A DNA stretch of 64,000 nt. Origin: DATAVB01 sp036267955. Lineage in GTDB: Bacteria > Actinomycetota > Actinomycetes > Mycobacteriales > QHCD01. The stretch is from contig DATAVB010000010.1 in the NCBI GenBank assembly GCA_036267955.1, positions 1 through 64,000 on the forward strand, written 5' to 3'. This document shows, piece by piece, positions 43,165 through 51,646 of the stretch. The stretch's first letter is position 1. Each line of letters begins with the position of its first letter. The notes beneath the pieces are model-generated. The model was not told the DNA's origin. It saw only the letters and a program-made list of their open reading frames with translations, and ran no database searches. Position numbers and translations under genes: made by a program.

Positions 43165-45105
43165 ATGGGTCTCGATTACACCGTCGGTGAACCGATCGCC
43201 GACACCAAGGCACCGGGCGGTCCGGTGCAGGAGCGGTGGGACAGGCGCCGTTTCGAGGCGATGCTGGTCAATCCGACCAACCGCCGCAAGCACTCGGTCA
43301 TCGTGGTCGGAACCGGCCTGGCCGGCGGCTCGGCGGGCGCGTCGCTGGCCGAACAGGGCTATCACGTCATCCAGTTCTGCTTCCAGGACAGCCCACGGCG
43401 GGCGCACAGCATCGCGGCGCAGGGCGGAATCAACGCGCCGAAGAATTACCGCAACGACGGCGACAGCATCTATCGGCTGTTCTACGACTCGGTCAAGGGC
43501 GGCGACTTCCGGTCCCGGGAGTCCAATGTGTACCGGCTGGCCCAGGTCAGTGGCGAGATTATCGACCAGTGCGTGGCGCAGGGCGTGCCGTTCGCCCGCG
43601 AGTACGGCGGGTTGCTCGACACCCGGTCCTTCGGCGGCGTGCAGGTGTCGCGGACGTTCTACGCCCGCGGTCAGACCGGGCAGCAGTTGCTGCTCGGCGC
43701 CTATCAGGCACTGTCCCGGCAGATTGACGCGGGAAATATCGACCTGCATCCGCGTACGGAGATGCTGGACCTGATCGTCATCGACGGAAAGGCGCGCGGC
43801 ATCGTGGCCCGCGACCTGGTCTCCGGCCGGATCAGTAGTTATGTCGCGGATACGGTGGTGCTGGCCACCGGCGGGTACGGCAACACATTCTTCCTGTCCA
43901 CAAATGCGAAGGGCTCGAATGCCACCGCGATCTGGCGGGCGCACCGGCGCGGCGCCTATTTCGGCAATCCGTGTTACACCCAGGTGCATCCGACGTGCAT
44001 TCCGCGCAGCGGTGAGCATCAGTCGAAGCTGACGCTGATGAGCGAGTCGTTGCGCAACGACGGCCGAGTGTGGGTGCCGAAGCAGGCGGGCGATCCGCGA
44101 TCACCCGCCGAGATCCCCGAATCAGAACGCGACTATTACCTCGAGCGCGGCTATCCCGCATTCGGCAATCTCGTGCCGCGCGACATCGCTTCTCGGGCCG
44201 CCAAGAACATCTGCGACGAGGGACGTGGCGTCGGCCCGGGCGGGCTCGGCGTCTACCTGGATTTCGCCGACGCGATCGCCCGGATGGGCCGGGACCAGGT
44301 CGAGGAGAAATACGGCAACCTCTTCGAGATGTACGAGCGGATCACCAATGACGATCCGTACCGCGTGCCGATGCGGCTCTACCCGGCCATCCATTACACG
44401 ATGGGCGGGCTGTGGGTCGACTACGACCTCCAGTCGACCATTCCCGGCCTGTTCGTGATCGGCGAGGCGAACTTCTCCGACCAGGGCGCCAACCGGCTCG
44501 GCGCCAGCGCGCTGATGCAGGGCCTGGCCGACGGCTATTTCGTGCTCCCGGCAACGATCAACGACTACCTCGCCCGCGGCCCGTTCGACGCTGTCGGCGC
44601 TGATCATCCAGTCGTGACACGGACGGAGAAAGAGGTGCACGACCGGATCGAAGGATTGCTGAGCATCAACGGCGACCGGTCGGTGGACTCCTTCCATCGC
44701 GAGCTCGGCGAATTGGTCTGGGAGCACTGCGGCATGGCCCGTACGGAGGCCGGCCTGCGCAAGGCGTTGACCCGCATTCCGCAGCTGCGTAAGGAGTTCT
44801 GGACCGAGGTCCGGGTCACCGGCGCCGAGTCCGAGCTCAATCAGCAGCTGGAGAAGGCCGGCCGGGTCGCGGACTTCCTCGAGCTGGCCGAGCTGATGTG
44901 CCTGGACGCGTTGCATCGGGCGGAGTCCTGCGGCGGGCATTTCCGGGAGGAGAGCCAGACGCCCGACGGCGAGGCGCTTCGCGACGACGAGCACTTCAGC
45001 TACGTCGCGGCCTGGGAATTCACCGGCGTCGACAAGCCGCCGGTGCTGCACGAGGAGGCGCTGGAATTCGAATATGTCCACCCCACCCAGCGGAGTTACG
45101 CCTGA
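43165..45105 (+). CDS. sdhA: succinate dehydrogenase/fumarate reductase flavoprotein
   Basis: Flavoprotein of 646 aa. FAD-binding VIVVGTGLAGGSAGASLAE, the histidyl-FAD region RAHSIAAQGGINA, HPTCIPRSGEHQSKL with substrate-binding residues, HYTMGGLWVDYDL and GEANFSDQGANRLGASALMQ. ATG starts one base after the sdhC stop. It oxidises succinate to fumarate in the cytoplasm-facing part of complex II. Confidence 0.96.
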   Translation: MGLDYTVGEPIADTKAPGGPVQERWDRRRFEAMLVNPTNRRKHSVIVVGTGLAGGSAGASLAEQGYHVIQFCFQDSPRRAHSIAAQGGINAPKNYRNDGDSIYRLFYDSVKGGDFRSRESNVYRLAQVSGEIIDQCVAQGVPFAREYGGLLDTRSFGGVQVSRTFYARGQTGQQLLLGAYQALSRQIDAGNIDLHPRTEMLDLIVIDGKARGIVARDLVSGRISSYVADTVVLATGGYGNTFFLSTNAKGSNATAIWRAHRRGAYFGNPCYTQVHPTCIPRSGEHQSKLTLMSESLRNDGRVWVPKQAGDPRSPAEIPESERDYYLERGYPAFGNLVPRDIASRAAKNICDEGRGVGPGGLGVYLDFADAIARMGRDQVEEKYGNLFEMYERITNDDPYRVPMRLYPAIHYTMGGLWVDYDLQSTIPGLFVIGEANFSDQGANRLGASALMQGLADGYFVLPATINDYLARGPFDAVGADHPVVTRTEKEVHDRIEGLLSINGDRSVDSFHRELGELVWEHCGMARTEAGLRKALTRIPQLRKEFWTEVRVTGAESELNQQLEKAGRVADFLELAELMCLDALHRAESCGGHFREESQTPDGEALRDDEHFSYVAAWEFTGVDKPPVLHEEALEFEYVHPTQRSYA

Positions 45106-45854
45106 TGAACCTCACGCTACGGATCTGGCGACAGTCCGCCGCCGATGCGAAGGGCGGCATGGTCACCTACCAGGTGAGCGACCTCAGCCCGGACATGTCG
45201 TTCCTGGAGATGCTGGACGTCCTCAACGAGGACCTAATTCGCCGCGGCGAGGAGCCGGTCGCCTTCGACCACGACTGCCGGGAAGGTATCTGCGGCATGT
45301 GCGGCCTGGTCATCAACGGCATTCCACACGGACCCGAGAAGGCGACCACGACCTGCCAGCTGTACCTGCGGCATTTTAACGACGGTGACCGCATCGACAT
45401 CGAACCGTGGCGCGCCAAGGCTTTCCCGGTGGTCAGGGACCTCATCGTGGACCGGTCGTCGTTCGACCGGATCATCCAGGCCGGCGGCTACATCACCGCG
45501 CCCACCGGGGCCGCGCCCGAGGCGCACGCCACACCCGTACCGAAACCGGATGCCGACCTCGCCTTCGACGCGGCCGCCTGCATCGGCTGCGGCGCCTGCG
45601 TTGCGGCCTGCCCGAACGCCTCGGCCATGCTGTTCACCGCCGCCAAGGTCACCCACCTCGGCCTGCTGCCGCAGGGCCAGCCCGAGCGGGAAACCCGCAC
45701 CGTCCACATGGTCCAGCAGATGGACGCCGAGGGCTTCGGCGGGTGCACCAACATCGGCGAGTGCACGAGCGTCTGTCCAAAGGGGATCCCGCTGTCCTTC
45801 ATCAGCCGGTTGAACAGCGACCTGCTCGGGTCGCTCTCGGTCGCGGCGGACTAA
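45105..45854 (+). CDS. sdhB: succinate dehydrogenase iron-sulfur subunit
   Basis: Protein of 249 aa with three clusters: 2Fe-2S ligands in CREGICGMCGLV and TTTCQLYL, 4Fe-4S in CIGCGACVAACPN, and the third cluster in CTNIGECTSVCPKGI. It passes electrons from SdhA to the quinone site at SdhC. ATG 45105 overlaps the sdhA stop by one base (TGATG). Ends convergent with the HTTM gene, overlapping by 4 bases. Confidence 0.96.
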   Translation: MNLTLRIWRQSAADAKGGMVTYQVSDLSPDMSFLEMLDVLNEDLIRRGEEPVAFDHDCREGICGMCGLVINGIPHGPEKATTTCQLYLRHFNDGDRIDIEPWRAKAFPVVRDLIVDRSSFDRIIQAGGYITAPTGAAPEAHATPVPKPDADLAFDAAACIGCGACVAACPNASAMLFTAAKVTHLGLLPQGQPERETRTVHMVQQMDAEGFGGCTNIGECTSVCPKGIPLSFISRLNSDLLGSLSVAAD

Positions 45855-46732
45855 TCAGGAGCGGGGTTGGCCATCACCGGGTCGGTCGGGATCGCGGCAG
45901 CCCGGTCCGCTGAGCGGCGTTCCCGGGCCCACAGCACCGGCCGGAAACGCTCCAATGGCAGGAACGACAGGATCGCCACCAGGTGCGGCAGGAAGATGAT
46001 GGTCAGCGCGCCGAAGGTCACCAGATGGAACATCAACATCGCGCCGACCACGAAATAGCGGGCCCGGTCGGACCGGGCCAGCAGGATCAGCGGCGAGGAC
46101 AGCTCCGCGATCACCATGGCGAACTGGCCGATCTCCAGCAGGTGCGGGTAGTGCACCAGCCAGTTGGACAGGAAGGTGCCGCGCCGGACGATCGCCCGCT
46201 CGAAGATCGCGCCGGTGGGCCAGTTCAGGCCGCCGAACCGCATCTTCGCCCAGGACGACAGGAAATACGTCAGGACGACGGCGAGCTGCACGCACCGCAG
46301 CGCCCAGCCGACGGCCTCACTGCGTTCCCGGCTGCCGTACCGGGCGGCGCCGATCGTCGGCAGCACCGCCAGCAGCACCAGGTAGGCATAGCGGTCGTGA
46401 TCGACCTTGCCGTACGACATCGCGATCACCATCCATTCCCCGTACAGCAGGAAGACGGCGATTCCAAGAATGCGCGGTGCGCGTCCGGTGGCAGCGATAA
46501 CCGCAACCACCACCATCAGCCATTGGATGGTGAGGACGAAGGAATGGGTTGGCGCCGGCAGGTGCAGGATCCGGCCGACTTCCATCTGTTCGTACAGCTT
46601 GGTCGAGATGTCGGCGTGCTGGCGCACCCACGGGGTGAAGGCGAAGACGTCCAGCGGAATAAAGAGGTACGCGATTGTCCGCAGGGCGGCGATCCGGCCC
46701 AGCGGCATCGGGGTGAACCACCAGCGCTTCAT
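45851..46732 (-). CDS. HTTM domain membrane protein
   Basis: Protein of 293 aa with about eight hydrophobic segments, of the HTTM type related to vitamin K-dependent gamma-carboxylase membrane domains: RIAALRTIAYLFIPLDVFAF, WLVHYPHLLEIGQFAMVIAE and HLVTFGALTIIFLPHLVAIL. No enzymatic activity is established for most bacterial members. ATGA overlap with the gene upstream (46729-46732), so the two act together. Confidence 0.75.
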   Translation of the reverse strand: MKRWWFTPMPLGRIAALRTIAYLFIPLDVFAFTPWVRQHADISTKLYEQMEVGRILHLPAPTHSFVLTIQWLMVVVAVIAATGRAPRILGIAVFLLYGEWMVIAMSYGKVDHDRYAYLVLLAVLPTIGAARYGSRERSEAVGWALRCVQLAVVLTYFLSSWAKMRFGGLNWPTGAIFERAIVRRGTFLSNWLVHYPHLLEIGQFAMVIAELSSPLILLARSDRARYFVVGAMLMFHLVTFGALTIIFLPHLVAILSFLPLERFRPVLWARERRSADRAAAIPTDPVMANPAPD

Positions 46733-47178
46733 CCCCGGCTCCAACGGGCCAGGAGTTTTTGCGTGTAGCTGCCGTTTGCCGCGCCGCCGTGCAGCCCGTA
46801 GTCGCGCACCACGATCTCGATGGCCGAGAGTTTCCGGCCGGAATGCCGTCGTTGATAGGCGTCGGCGATCGTGGCCAGCAACGCGGGATCGCGTTCGAAG
46901 CGGCCCAGTTGACCCTCGACCTCCGCCCGGCGCAGACCGGTCTCCGTTCCGTTGATGGTGATCCGTTGGCCAGCCGGGGTAATGCCCTGCATGAGCGTGG
47001 ACTTCACTGGCGCATCGGGATTGTCCCGGGTGGAGTACATCCGGAACGGGCCGAATGGGAACCAGTCGTCCTGCCCGTGCAACGTGCCGAACAGGGTCAG
47101 CGCGAGGACCGCGACGACGAGGCTCAGGCGGATGACCTTGCCCGTAGGGGAAAGCGTGGATTCGGACGACACGGGCAT
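46729..47178 (-). CDS. membrane-anchored partner of HTTM protein
   Basis: Protein of 149 aa with one N-terminal transmembrane helix (VIRLSLVVAVLALTLFG) and an extracytoplasmic part starting WFPFGPFRMYSTRDNPDAPV, a WxxFxxxxMYs-like motif seen in small proteins paired with HTTM genes. ATG 47178 or GTG 47181. Function unknown; translational coupling suggests a two-protein membrane complex. Confidence 0.68.
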   Translation of the reverse strand: MPVSSESTLSPTGKVIRLSLVVAVLALTLFGTLHGQDDWFPFGPFRMYSTRDNPDAPVKSTLMQGITPAGQRITINGTETGLRRAEVEGQLGRFERDPALLATIADAYQRRHSGRKLSAIEIVVRDYGLHGGAANGSYTQKLLARWSRG

Positions 47179-47246
47179 CACTGTAGAGGTCGCGGGTCAC
47201 GGCCGACCGGCAGCTGCCAGCTGTCGGCGCTGTTACGCTGCCGGCC

Positions 47247-49238
47247 ATGTCAGCGCTGACCACGGTGATCATCCCGTCCGCCAGCGCGGCCAACAGCGAC
47301 ACGTCGATCAACCCGGTGCTGTTCGCACTGATCACCATTGTGACGATCGCGCTGGTGCTCGGCGGTTTCTCCCTCGGTGCTCGGCGGATGCTCGGCGTGC
47401 CGGTCGGGCTGCTCCGGACCCTGCTTGCCGGCGCGCTGGCGGTGGTGACCGCCAGCCTGGTGAGCCGTAGCGCCGGCATGGCCCGGCCGGCGTACATCCC
47501 GTTGCAGATCGGGATCGGGATGGTCGTGGCGATGACCTTCCTGGTGATTTCCGAAACGCTGGTGCCGAGCGGTTCGGTGCCGAGCGTGCTGGAGTGGCCG
47601 CGCGCGGTGCGCAACCGGTTCGCGCGGGCCCGGCGGTACTCCCAGATCAGTCGCATCGCCTTCCGGCACGGCCTGGGCTCGGCGCTGACCGGCGGCCGGT
47701 CCCGGCGGTCGGCGCCGGGCCTCGCCCGGTCGCTGCGGCGGGCGATGGAGGAGGGCGGCGTCACCTTCGTCAAGCTGGGGCAGCTCGCCTCGACCCGGTC
47801 CGACCTGCTGCCGCCGCTGTTCATCGACGAGTTCGCCGCCCTGCAGGACCAGGTAACTCCCGCGCCGTGGGCGGAGGTGCAGGCGTTGCTGGCGGCCGAG
47901 TTGGGCGCCGATCCGTCCGAGGTGTTCGCCGAGTTCGACCCGGAACCGTTGGCGGCGGCCTCGATCGCCCAGGTGCACCGGGCCCGGCTCCGGAGCGGCA
48001 CGGATGTGGTGGTGAAGGTGCAGCGCCCGGGGATCCGGCCGGTGGTCGAGCGGGATCTGGACATCGTCGGCCGGATCGCGCAGACCCTGCAGACCCGTAC
48101 CCGGTGGGGCCGCTCCATCGGTGCGGTCGATCTGGCCAGCGGTTTCGCTGTGGCCCTGGAGGAGGAGTTGGACTTCCGGGTGGAGGCCCGGAACATGGCC
48201 GCGGTCGCCGCGTCCGGGCGGCACGGCGAGGGTGCGCCGGTGGTGCTGCCTGTTGTGTACGGCGAGCTGAGTGGTGAGCGGGTGTTGGTGATGCAGCGAC
48301 TGCACGGCGTCGCCCTGTCGGCGGCCGGGCCGGAACTGCAGGCCGCGGGAGTGGACCGGGCGGAGTTGGCGCGAACGCTGCTGTCGACCGTGTTGCAGCA
48401 GATCATGCTCGACGGCATCTTCCACGCGGACCCGCACCCGGGCAACATCCTCTTCCTGACCGACGGACGCCTCGGGCTGCTCGACTTCGGGTCGGTCGGC
48501 CGGCTGGACGGCATGACCCGCAGCGTCCTGCAGCAGTTGCTGGCGGCGCTGGACGCCGGCGATGCCGCGGCGGCCCGGGATGCATTCCTGGAGATCGTGA
48601 TCCGGCCCGAGGAGTTGGACGAGCAGCGGCTGGAGCGGGCCCTGGGTGCCTTCATGGCGCGGCATCTCGGGGCCGGTGGCGCCGCGAACCTGGACATGTT
48701 CAGCGATCTGTTCCGGTTGGTCACCGGGTACGACCTGGCGGTCCCGCCGGCCGTCGCCGCGGTGTTCCGCTCGCTCGCGACCCTGGAGGGGACGCTGGCG
48801 ACGCTGCAGCCCGGGTTCGACATCATCGCCGAGTCGCGGGCGTTTGCCGAGGCCGAGGCCCGGGCGCAACTGTCGCCGGACTCGGTGTCCTCCCTGCTCT
48901 ACGGCGAACTGCGGACGGTGCTGCCGGTGCTGCGCCGGCTGCCGCGCCGGCTGGACCGGATTACCGGGGCGCTGGAGAACGGCCGGCTCGGCCTCAACAT
49001 GCGAGTCTTCGCCGACGAACGGGACCGGCACTTCATCGTCGACATGGCACACCAGATCCTGGTCGGATTCCTCGGCGCCACCGCCGGAATCATGGCCGTC
49101 CTGCTGCTCGGCACCAGCGGCGGACCGGACGTGACCAGGACGGTCAGCCTCTATCAACTCTTCGGTTACAACCTGCTGGTCATTGCCTGCCTGCTGGTGT
49201 TGCGGGTGCTGTTCATGATCTTCCGGCGGGAGCGATGA
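47247..49238 (+). CDS. AarF/UbiB (ABC1) family atypical kinase
   Basis: Protein of 663 aa: three N-terminal transmembrane helices (~20-105), then an ABC1 kinase core with the KxGQ motif VTFVKLGQLASTRSDLLP, the Ala-rich loop AAASIAQVHRARL, VVVKVQRPG, HADPHPGNILF and LLDFGSVG, and two C-terminal helices. UbiB-type ATPases support quinone biosynthesis or lipid homeostasis; actinobacterial targets are unknown. ATGA overlap with the VOC gene. Confidence 0.88.
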   Translation: MSALTTVIIPSASAANSDTSINPVLFALITIVTIALVLGGFSLGARRMLGVPVGLLRTLLAGALAVVTASLVSRSAGMARPAYIPLQIGIGMVVAMTFLVISETLVPSGSVPSVLEWPRAVRNRFARARRYSQISRIAFRHGLGSALTGGRSRRSAPGLARSLRRAMEEGGVTFVKLGQLASTRSDLLPPLFIDEFAALQDQVTPAPWAEVQALLAAELGADPSEVFAEFDPEPLAAASIAQVHRARLRSGTDVVVKVQRPGIRPVVERDLDIVGRIAQTLQTRTRWGRSIGAVDLASGFAVALEEELDFRVEARNMAAVAASGRHGEGAPVVLPVVYGELSGERVLVMQRLHGVALSAAGPELQAAGVDRAELARTLLSTVLQQIMLDGIFHADPHPGNILFLTDGRLGLLDFGSVGRLDGMTRSVLQQLLAALDAGDAAAARDAFLEIVIRPEELDEQRLERALGAFMARHLGAGGAANLDMFSDLFRLVTGYDLAVPPAVAAVFRSLATLEGTLATLQPGFDIIAESRAFAEAEARAQLSPDSVSSLLYGELRTVLPVLRRLPRRLDRITGALENGRLGLNMRVFADERDRHFIVDMAHQILVGFLGATAGIMAVLLLGTSGGPDVTRTVSLYQLFGYNLLVIACLLVLRVLFMIFRRER

Positions 49239-49627
49239 CGCGGGGGGCGCTGCACCACGTCGAGTTGTGGGTGCCGGATCTCGACCGCGCCGTGGCCGGC
49301 TGGGGTTGGCTGTTGGGGGAGCTCGGCTACGCGGAGTTTCAGAACTGGCCTCTCGGCCGTAGCTGGCGGTTGGGTGCAACGTACGTCGTGGTCGAGCAGT
49401 CTTCGGCGATGAGCGCTGATGGTCACGAACGGCTCCGGCCCGGCCTGAACCACCTCGCTTTCCACGCGGGCAGCCGGTCTGCGCTCGACACGCTGACGGC
49501 CGCGGCGCCGGAGCACGGTTGGTCGCTGCTCTTCGCCGACCGGCATCCGTTCGCCGGGGGCGAGGAGCACTACGCCACGTATCTGGAGAACTCCGACGGC
49601 TTCGAGGTGGAGCTGGTCGCGGACTGA
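49235..49627 (+). CDS. VOC (glyoxalase/bleomycin-resistance) family protein
   Basis: Protein of 130 aa with two beta-alpha-beta-beta-beta modules: LHHVELWVPDLDRAVAGWGW with a metal-ligand His and the second half LRPGLNHLAFHAGSR and ENSDGFEVELV with the end Glu. The metal site looks complete, so an enzyme is plausible; substrate unknown. Its 3' end overlaps the convergent small gene at 49570. Confidence 0.85.
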   Translation: MTRGALHHVELWVPDLDRAVAGWGWLLGELGYAEFQNWPLGRSWRLGATYVVVEQSSAMSADGHERLRPGLNHLAFHAGSRSALDTLTAAAPEHGWSLLFADRHPFAGGEEHYATYLENSDGFEVELVAD

Positions 49628-49836
49628 CCGCTGTCCTCATCCAGGAGGTCGGCCATCATCTCGACGATCTGCTCGTCGCCGACCAGCGCTGGATCGTACG
49701 CGGCGAACCAGTCGGTCTCATTGTTTCCGGCTCCACTGTCCTCAGCTCGGGCCCACAGCTCGCGGCATTCCTGCTCCGACGGCGCCCCGCGACCCGCTGG
49801 GAGGACCGGGTCGGGGGAGCTCGTCGAATCGAACAC
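49570..49836 (-). CDS. small acidic hypothetical protein, leaderless
   Basis: Protein of 88 aa, rich in Asp/Glu, with no domain I recognise; readable pieces are SEQECRELWARAEDS, ETDWFAAYDPALVGDEQIVE and MMADLLDE. Third codon positions are strongly G/C, supporting real coding. GTG 49836 is seven bases after a TATAGT (-10 sequence at 49849-49844, minus strand) with no ribosome binding site, pointing to a leaderless mRNA. It overlaps the VOC gene by 58 bases. The ATG at 49881 would lie upstream of the promoter. Confidence 0.55.
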   Translation of the reverse strand: MFDSTSSPDPVLPAGRGAPSEQECRELWARAEDSGAGNNETDWFAAYDPALVGDEQIVEMMADLLDEDSGQSATSSTSKPSEFSRYVA

Positions 49837-49843
49837 GAGTTCG

Positions 49844-49849
49844 ACTATA
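49844..49849 (-). promoter_or_regulatory. -10 box for leaderless gene
   Basis: TATAGT on the minus strand, seven bases before GTG 49836, with TTGCCT 19 bases further up (49874-49869) as a possible -35. Confidence 0.45.
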
Positions 49850-50060
49850 ACACCAGCGATGGGCGTCGAGGCAAGCCTCAAAAATAGGTCGGCGACGCCC
49901 GGTCATCACGCGTTCACGGCGCGTCTCAGGCATCTCGATCTGTGCGGTGTCTGTCTTGTTCGTTCGTTCCCGGCGACGGCCAGCGGTGCCGTCGCGCGCT
50001 TCGACCCGCTGCTGCCCGACACCGCGATCGCCGGGTCACGCCGCCTTGTCGACACGTTGC

Positions 50061-50225
50061 CCCTGCCTCCGATCGAAGTGCGCTTTACCCGGTCGGATCC
50101 CGGGCTGCCTCCGATCCGAGTGCGCTTTGCCCGGCCGACGCCGGCGTGTCGCCGGGTAGAGAGCGCTTCGATCGGAGGGTGACCGGAGAGGTGCCAGGGA
50201 AAGCGCACTTCGCCTGGAGGCGGGG
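50061..50225. repeat. 165-bp imperfect inverted repeat of 42-bp modules
   Basis: Two 42-base direct repeats (50063-50104, 50105-50146) share CTGCCTCCGATC and GTGCGCTTT; mirror copies follow at 50158-50178 and 50200-50225. Pairing about a centre at 50143 gives an inner stem of ~28 bp (50108-50135 with 50151-50178) and an outer stem of ~26 bp with two mismatches (50061-50086 with 50200-50225). A fifth copy, AAAGCGCGCTTCGCC, is at 50258-50272, after a GGGCAGGC-rich tract (50221-50255). The gene-free stretch 49837-50380 holds only this and the small gene's promoter. Confidence 0.85.
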
Positions 50226-50380
50226 CAGGCGGGCAGGCGGGGCAGGCGGGGGCAGGGAAAGCGCGCTTCGCCTGAGAGTCGGCGATGCTGGGTGGTGGTG
50301 GGAGAGCAACGAGAGCGGGACGGATGAGGGGGCGGATAAATCGCCTGGTTGAGCCGCACACCGGCTGGCAGGATGGCCGG

Positions 50381-51238
50381 ATGTCGATTCCGGACCGCGC
50401 CACCGCCGACTATGCCGGGCTGTTCGAGGTCGAGCGCGACCGGTTGCTGCGCGTGCTGGACAGCCTCGACCCGGAGGACTGGGACCGGGACTCGCCCTGC
50501 CCGGGCTGGACTGTCCTCGGACTGACGTGCCATCTACTCGGCGGCGACCTGAGCACGCTGTCCCGCCAGCGGGACGGCCATTTCGGCACCGAGCCACCGG
50601 ACGGGTTGGCCGACAACGACTCCTTCGCCCGCTGGCTGGACCGGTTGCAGGACGACTGGGTCACTGCCGCGCGCCGGATCAGTCCGCGGCTCGTCATCGA
50701 CCTGCTCCGGCACACCGGACCGCAACTGGCGGCGCACTTCCGGTCGCAGGATCCTTCGGCACGCACCGCGCGGGTGAGCTGGGCCGGTCCCGACGCGGCC
50801 CCGGTGTGGCTCGACCAGGGCCGCGAGCTGACCGAATACTGGATCCATCGCCAGCAACTGCAGATCGCCACGAACCGCGGCGGCGAACTCGAAACCGATC
50901 TGACCGGAGCCGTCCTGGATGCCCTGCGCTGGGCCTATCCGTACCGTCTCGGGCAGTTGGCGAGGCCGGACGGCGAGGCGGTCGTCATCGAGATACATGG
51001 CGCCGTGGACCGTCGCTGGACGTTGCAGTGGCACCATGGCGACTGCGCATTCGTCGACAGCGCAGGGGGACCGGTGGTCGCGCGGTTGACGATGAGCACC
51101 GATCAGGCGTGGCGATTGTTGAGCAACAATCTTGATCCGCGGGCGCAGCAGGACCTGGCGTTTTCCGGGGATCCGGAGGTGATCGCCATGATTCTCCGCA
51201 CCCGCGCCATCATCGGCGTACCAAACATCTCACCGTAA
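50381..51238 (+). CDS. maleylpyruvate isomerase N-terminal domain protein
   Basis: Protein of 285 aa of the DinB/mycothiol-dependent type: LRVLDSLDPEDWDRDSPCPG, then WTVLGLTCHLLGGD with a metal His, and later ELTEYWIHRQQLQIA with the second His. The C-terminal ~90 residues resemble an SCP2-like domain. Members act with mycothiol in isomerisation or detoxification; substrate unknown. ATG 50381 chosen. The 3' end overlaps the convergent GNAT gene by 9 bases. Confidence 0.8.
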   Translation: MSIPDRATADYAGLFEVERDRLLRVLDSLDPEDWDRDSPCPGWTVLGLTCHLLGGDLSTLSRQRDGHFGTEPPDGLADNDSFARWLDRLQDDWVTAARRISPRLVIDLLRHTGPQLAAHFRSQDPSARTARVSWAGPDAAPVWLDQGRELTEYWIHRQQLQIATNRGGELETDLTGAVLDALRWAYPYRLGQLARPDGEAVVIEIHGAVDRRWTLQWHHGDCAFVDSAGGPVVARLTMSTDQAWRLLSNNLDPRAQQDLAFSGDPEVIAMILRTRAIIGVPNISP

Positions 51239-51646
51239 TTTGCGGAAATAGGTGGCCGATTCCTCGTACCCCAGCGCTTGGTAGAACGGCGCCGCCCGTC
51301 GCGTCGCCAGGGCGACCAGCGCGGAGCCGTGCCCGTATGCCCAGCTCTCGAATTCGGCCATCAGTGCCGCGCCGACCCCGGTACGCCGCGCCGCCGGGCT
51401 GACCATCAGCTCCTCGACCCAGCCGATCGGACCGTTCGCGAAAAACGCAAGGTGCCGAAATCCGAGGAGATATCCAGGTAGGAATTCGCCGTTGTCGGCC
51501 ACCAAGACCAGTGCGGAATCCTGCTGCAGCAGGGTATCGAAGGTACGAACGAATTCCTCCCGCCGCACCTCGAATGACGTCGCCAATTCCGTGGCGAGAA
51601 CGAACACCTGGTCGACATCGTCCGGCCGGGCCCGCCTGATCGTCAT
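51230..51646 (-). CDS. GNAT family N-acetyltransferase
   Basis: Protein of 138 aa: MTIRRARPDDVDQVFVLATE at the N-terminus, EELMVSPAARRTGVGAALMA with the acetyl-CoA RxxGxG/A loop, and AAPFYQALGYEESATYFRK at the end. Acceptor unknown. ATGA-type overlap with the serine hydrolase gene upstream on the same strand. Confidence 0.87.
   Translation of the reverse strand: MTIRRARPDDVDQVFVLATELATSFEVRREEFVRTFDTLLQQDSALVLVADNGEFLPGYLLGFRHLAFFANGPIGWVEELMVSPAARRTGVGAALMAEFESWAYGHGSALVALATRRAAPFYQALGYEESATYFRKLR

Noticed and set aside
45851..48826. 991-aa minus-strand open frame
   Set aside because: Only the part 45851-46732 is real (HTTM gene); the rest is antisense to the UbiB-type kinase and out of frame with the coupled partner gene.
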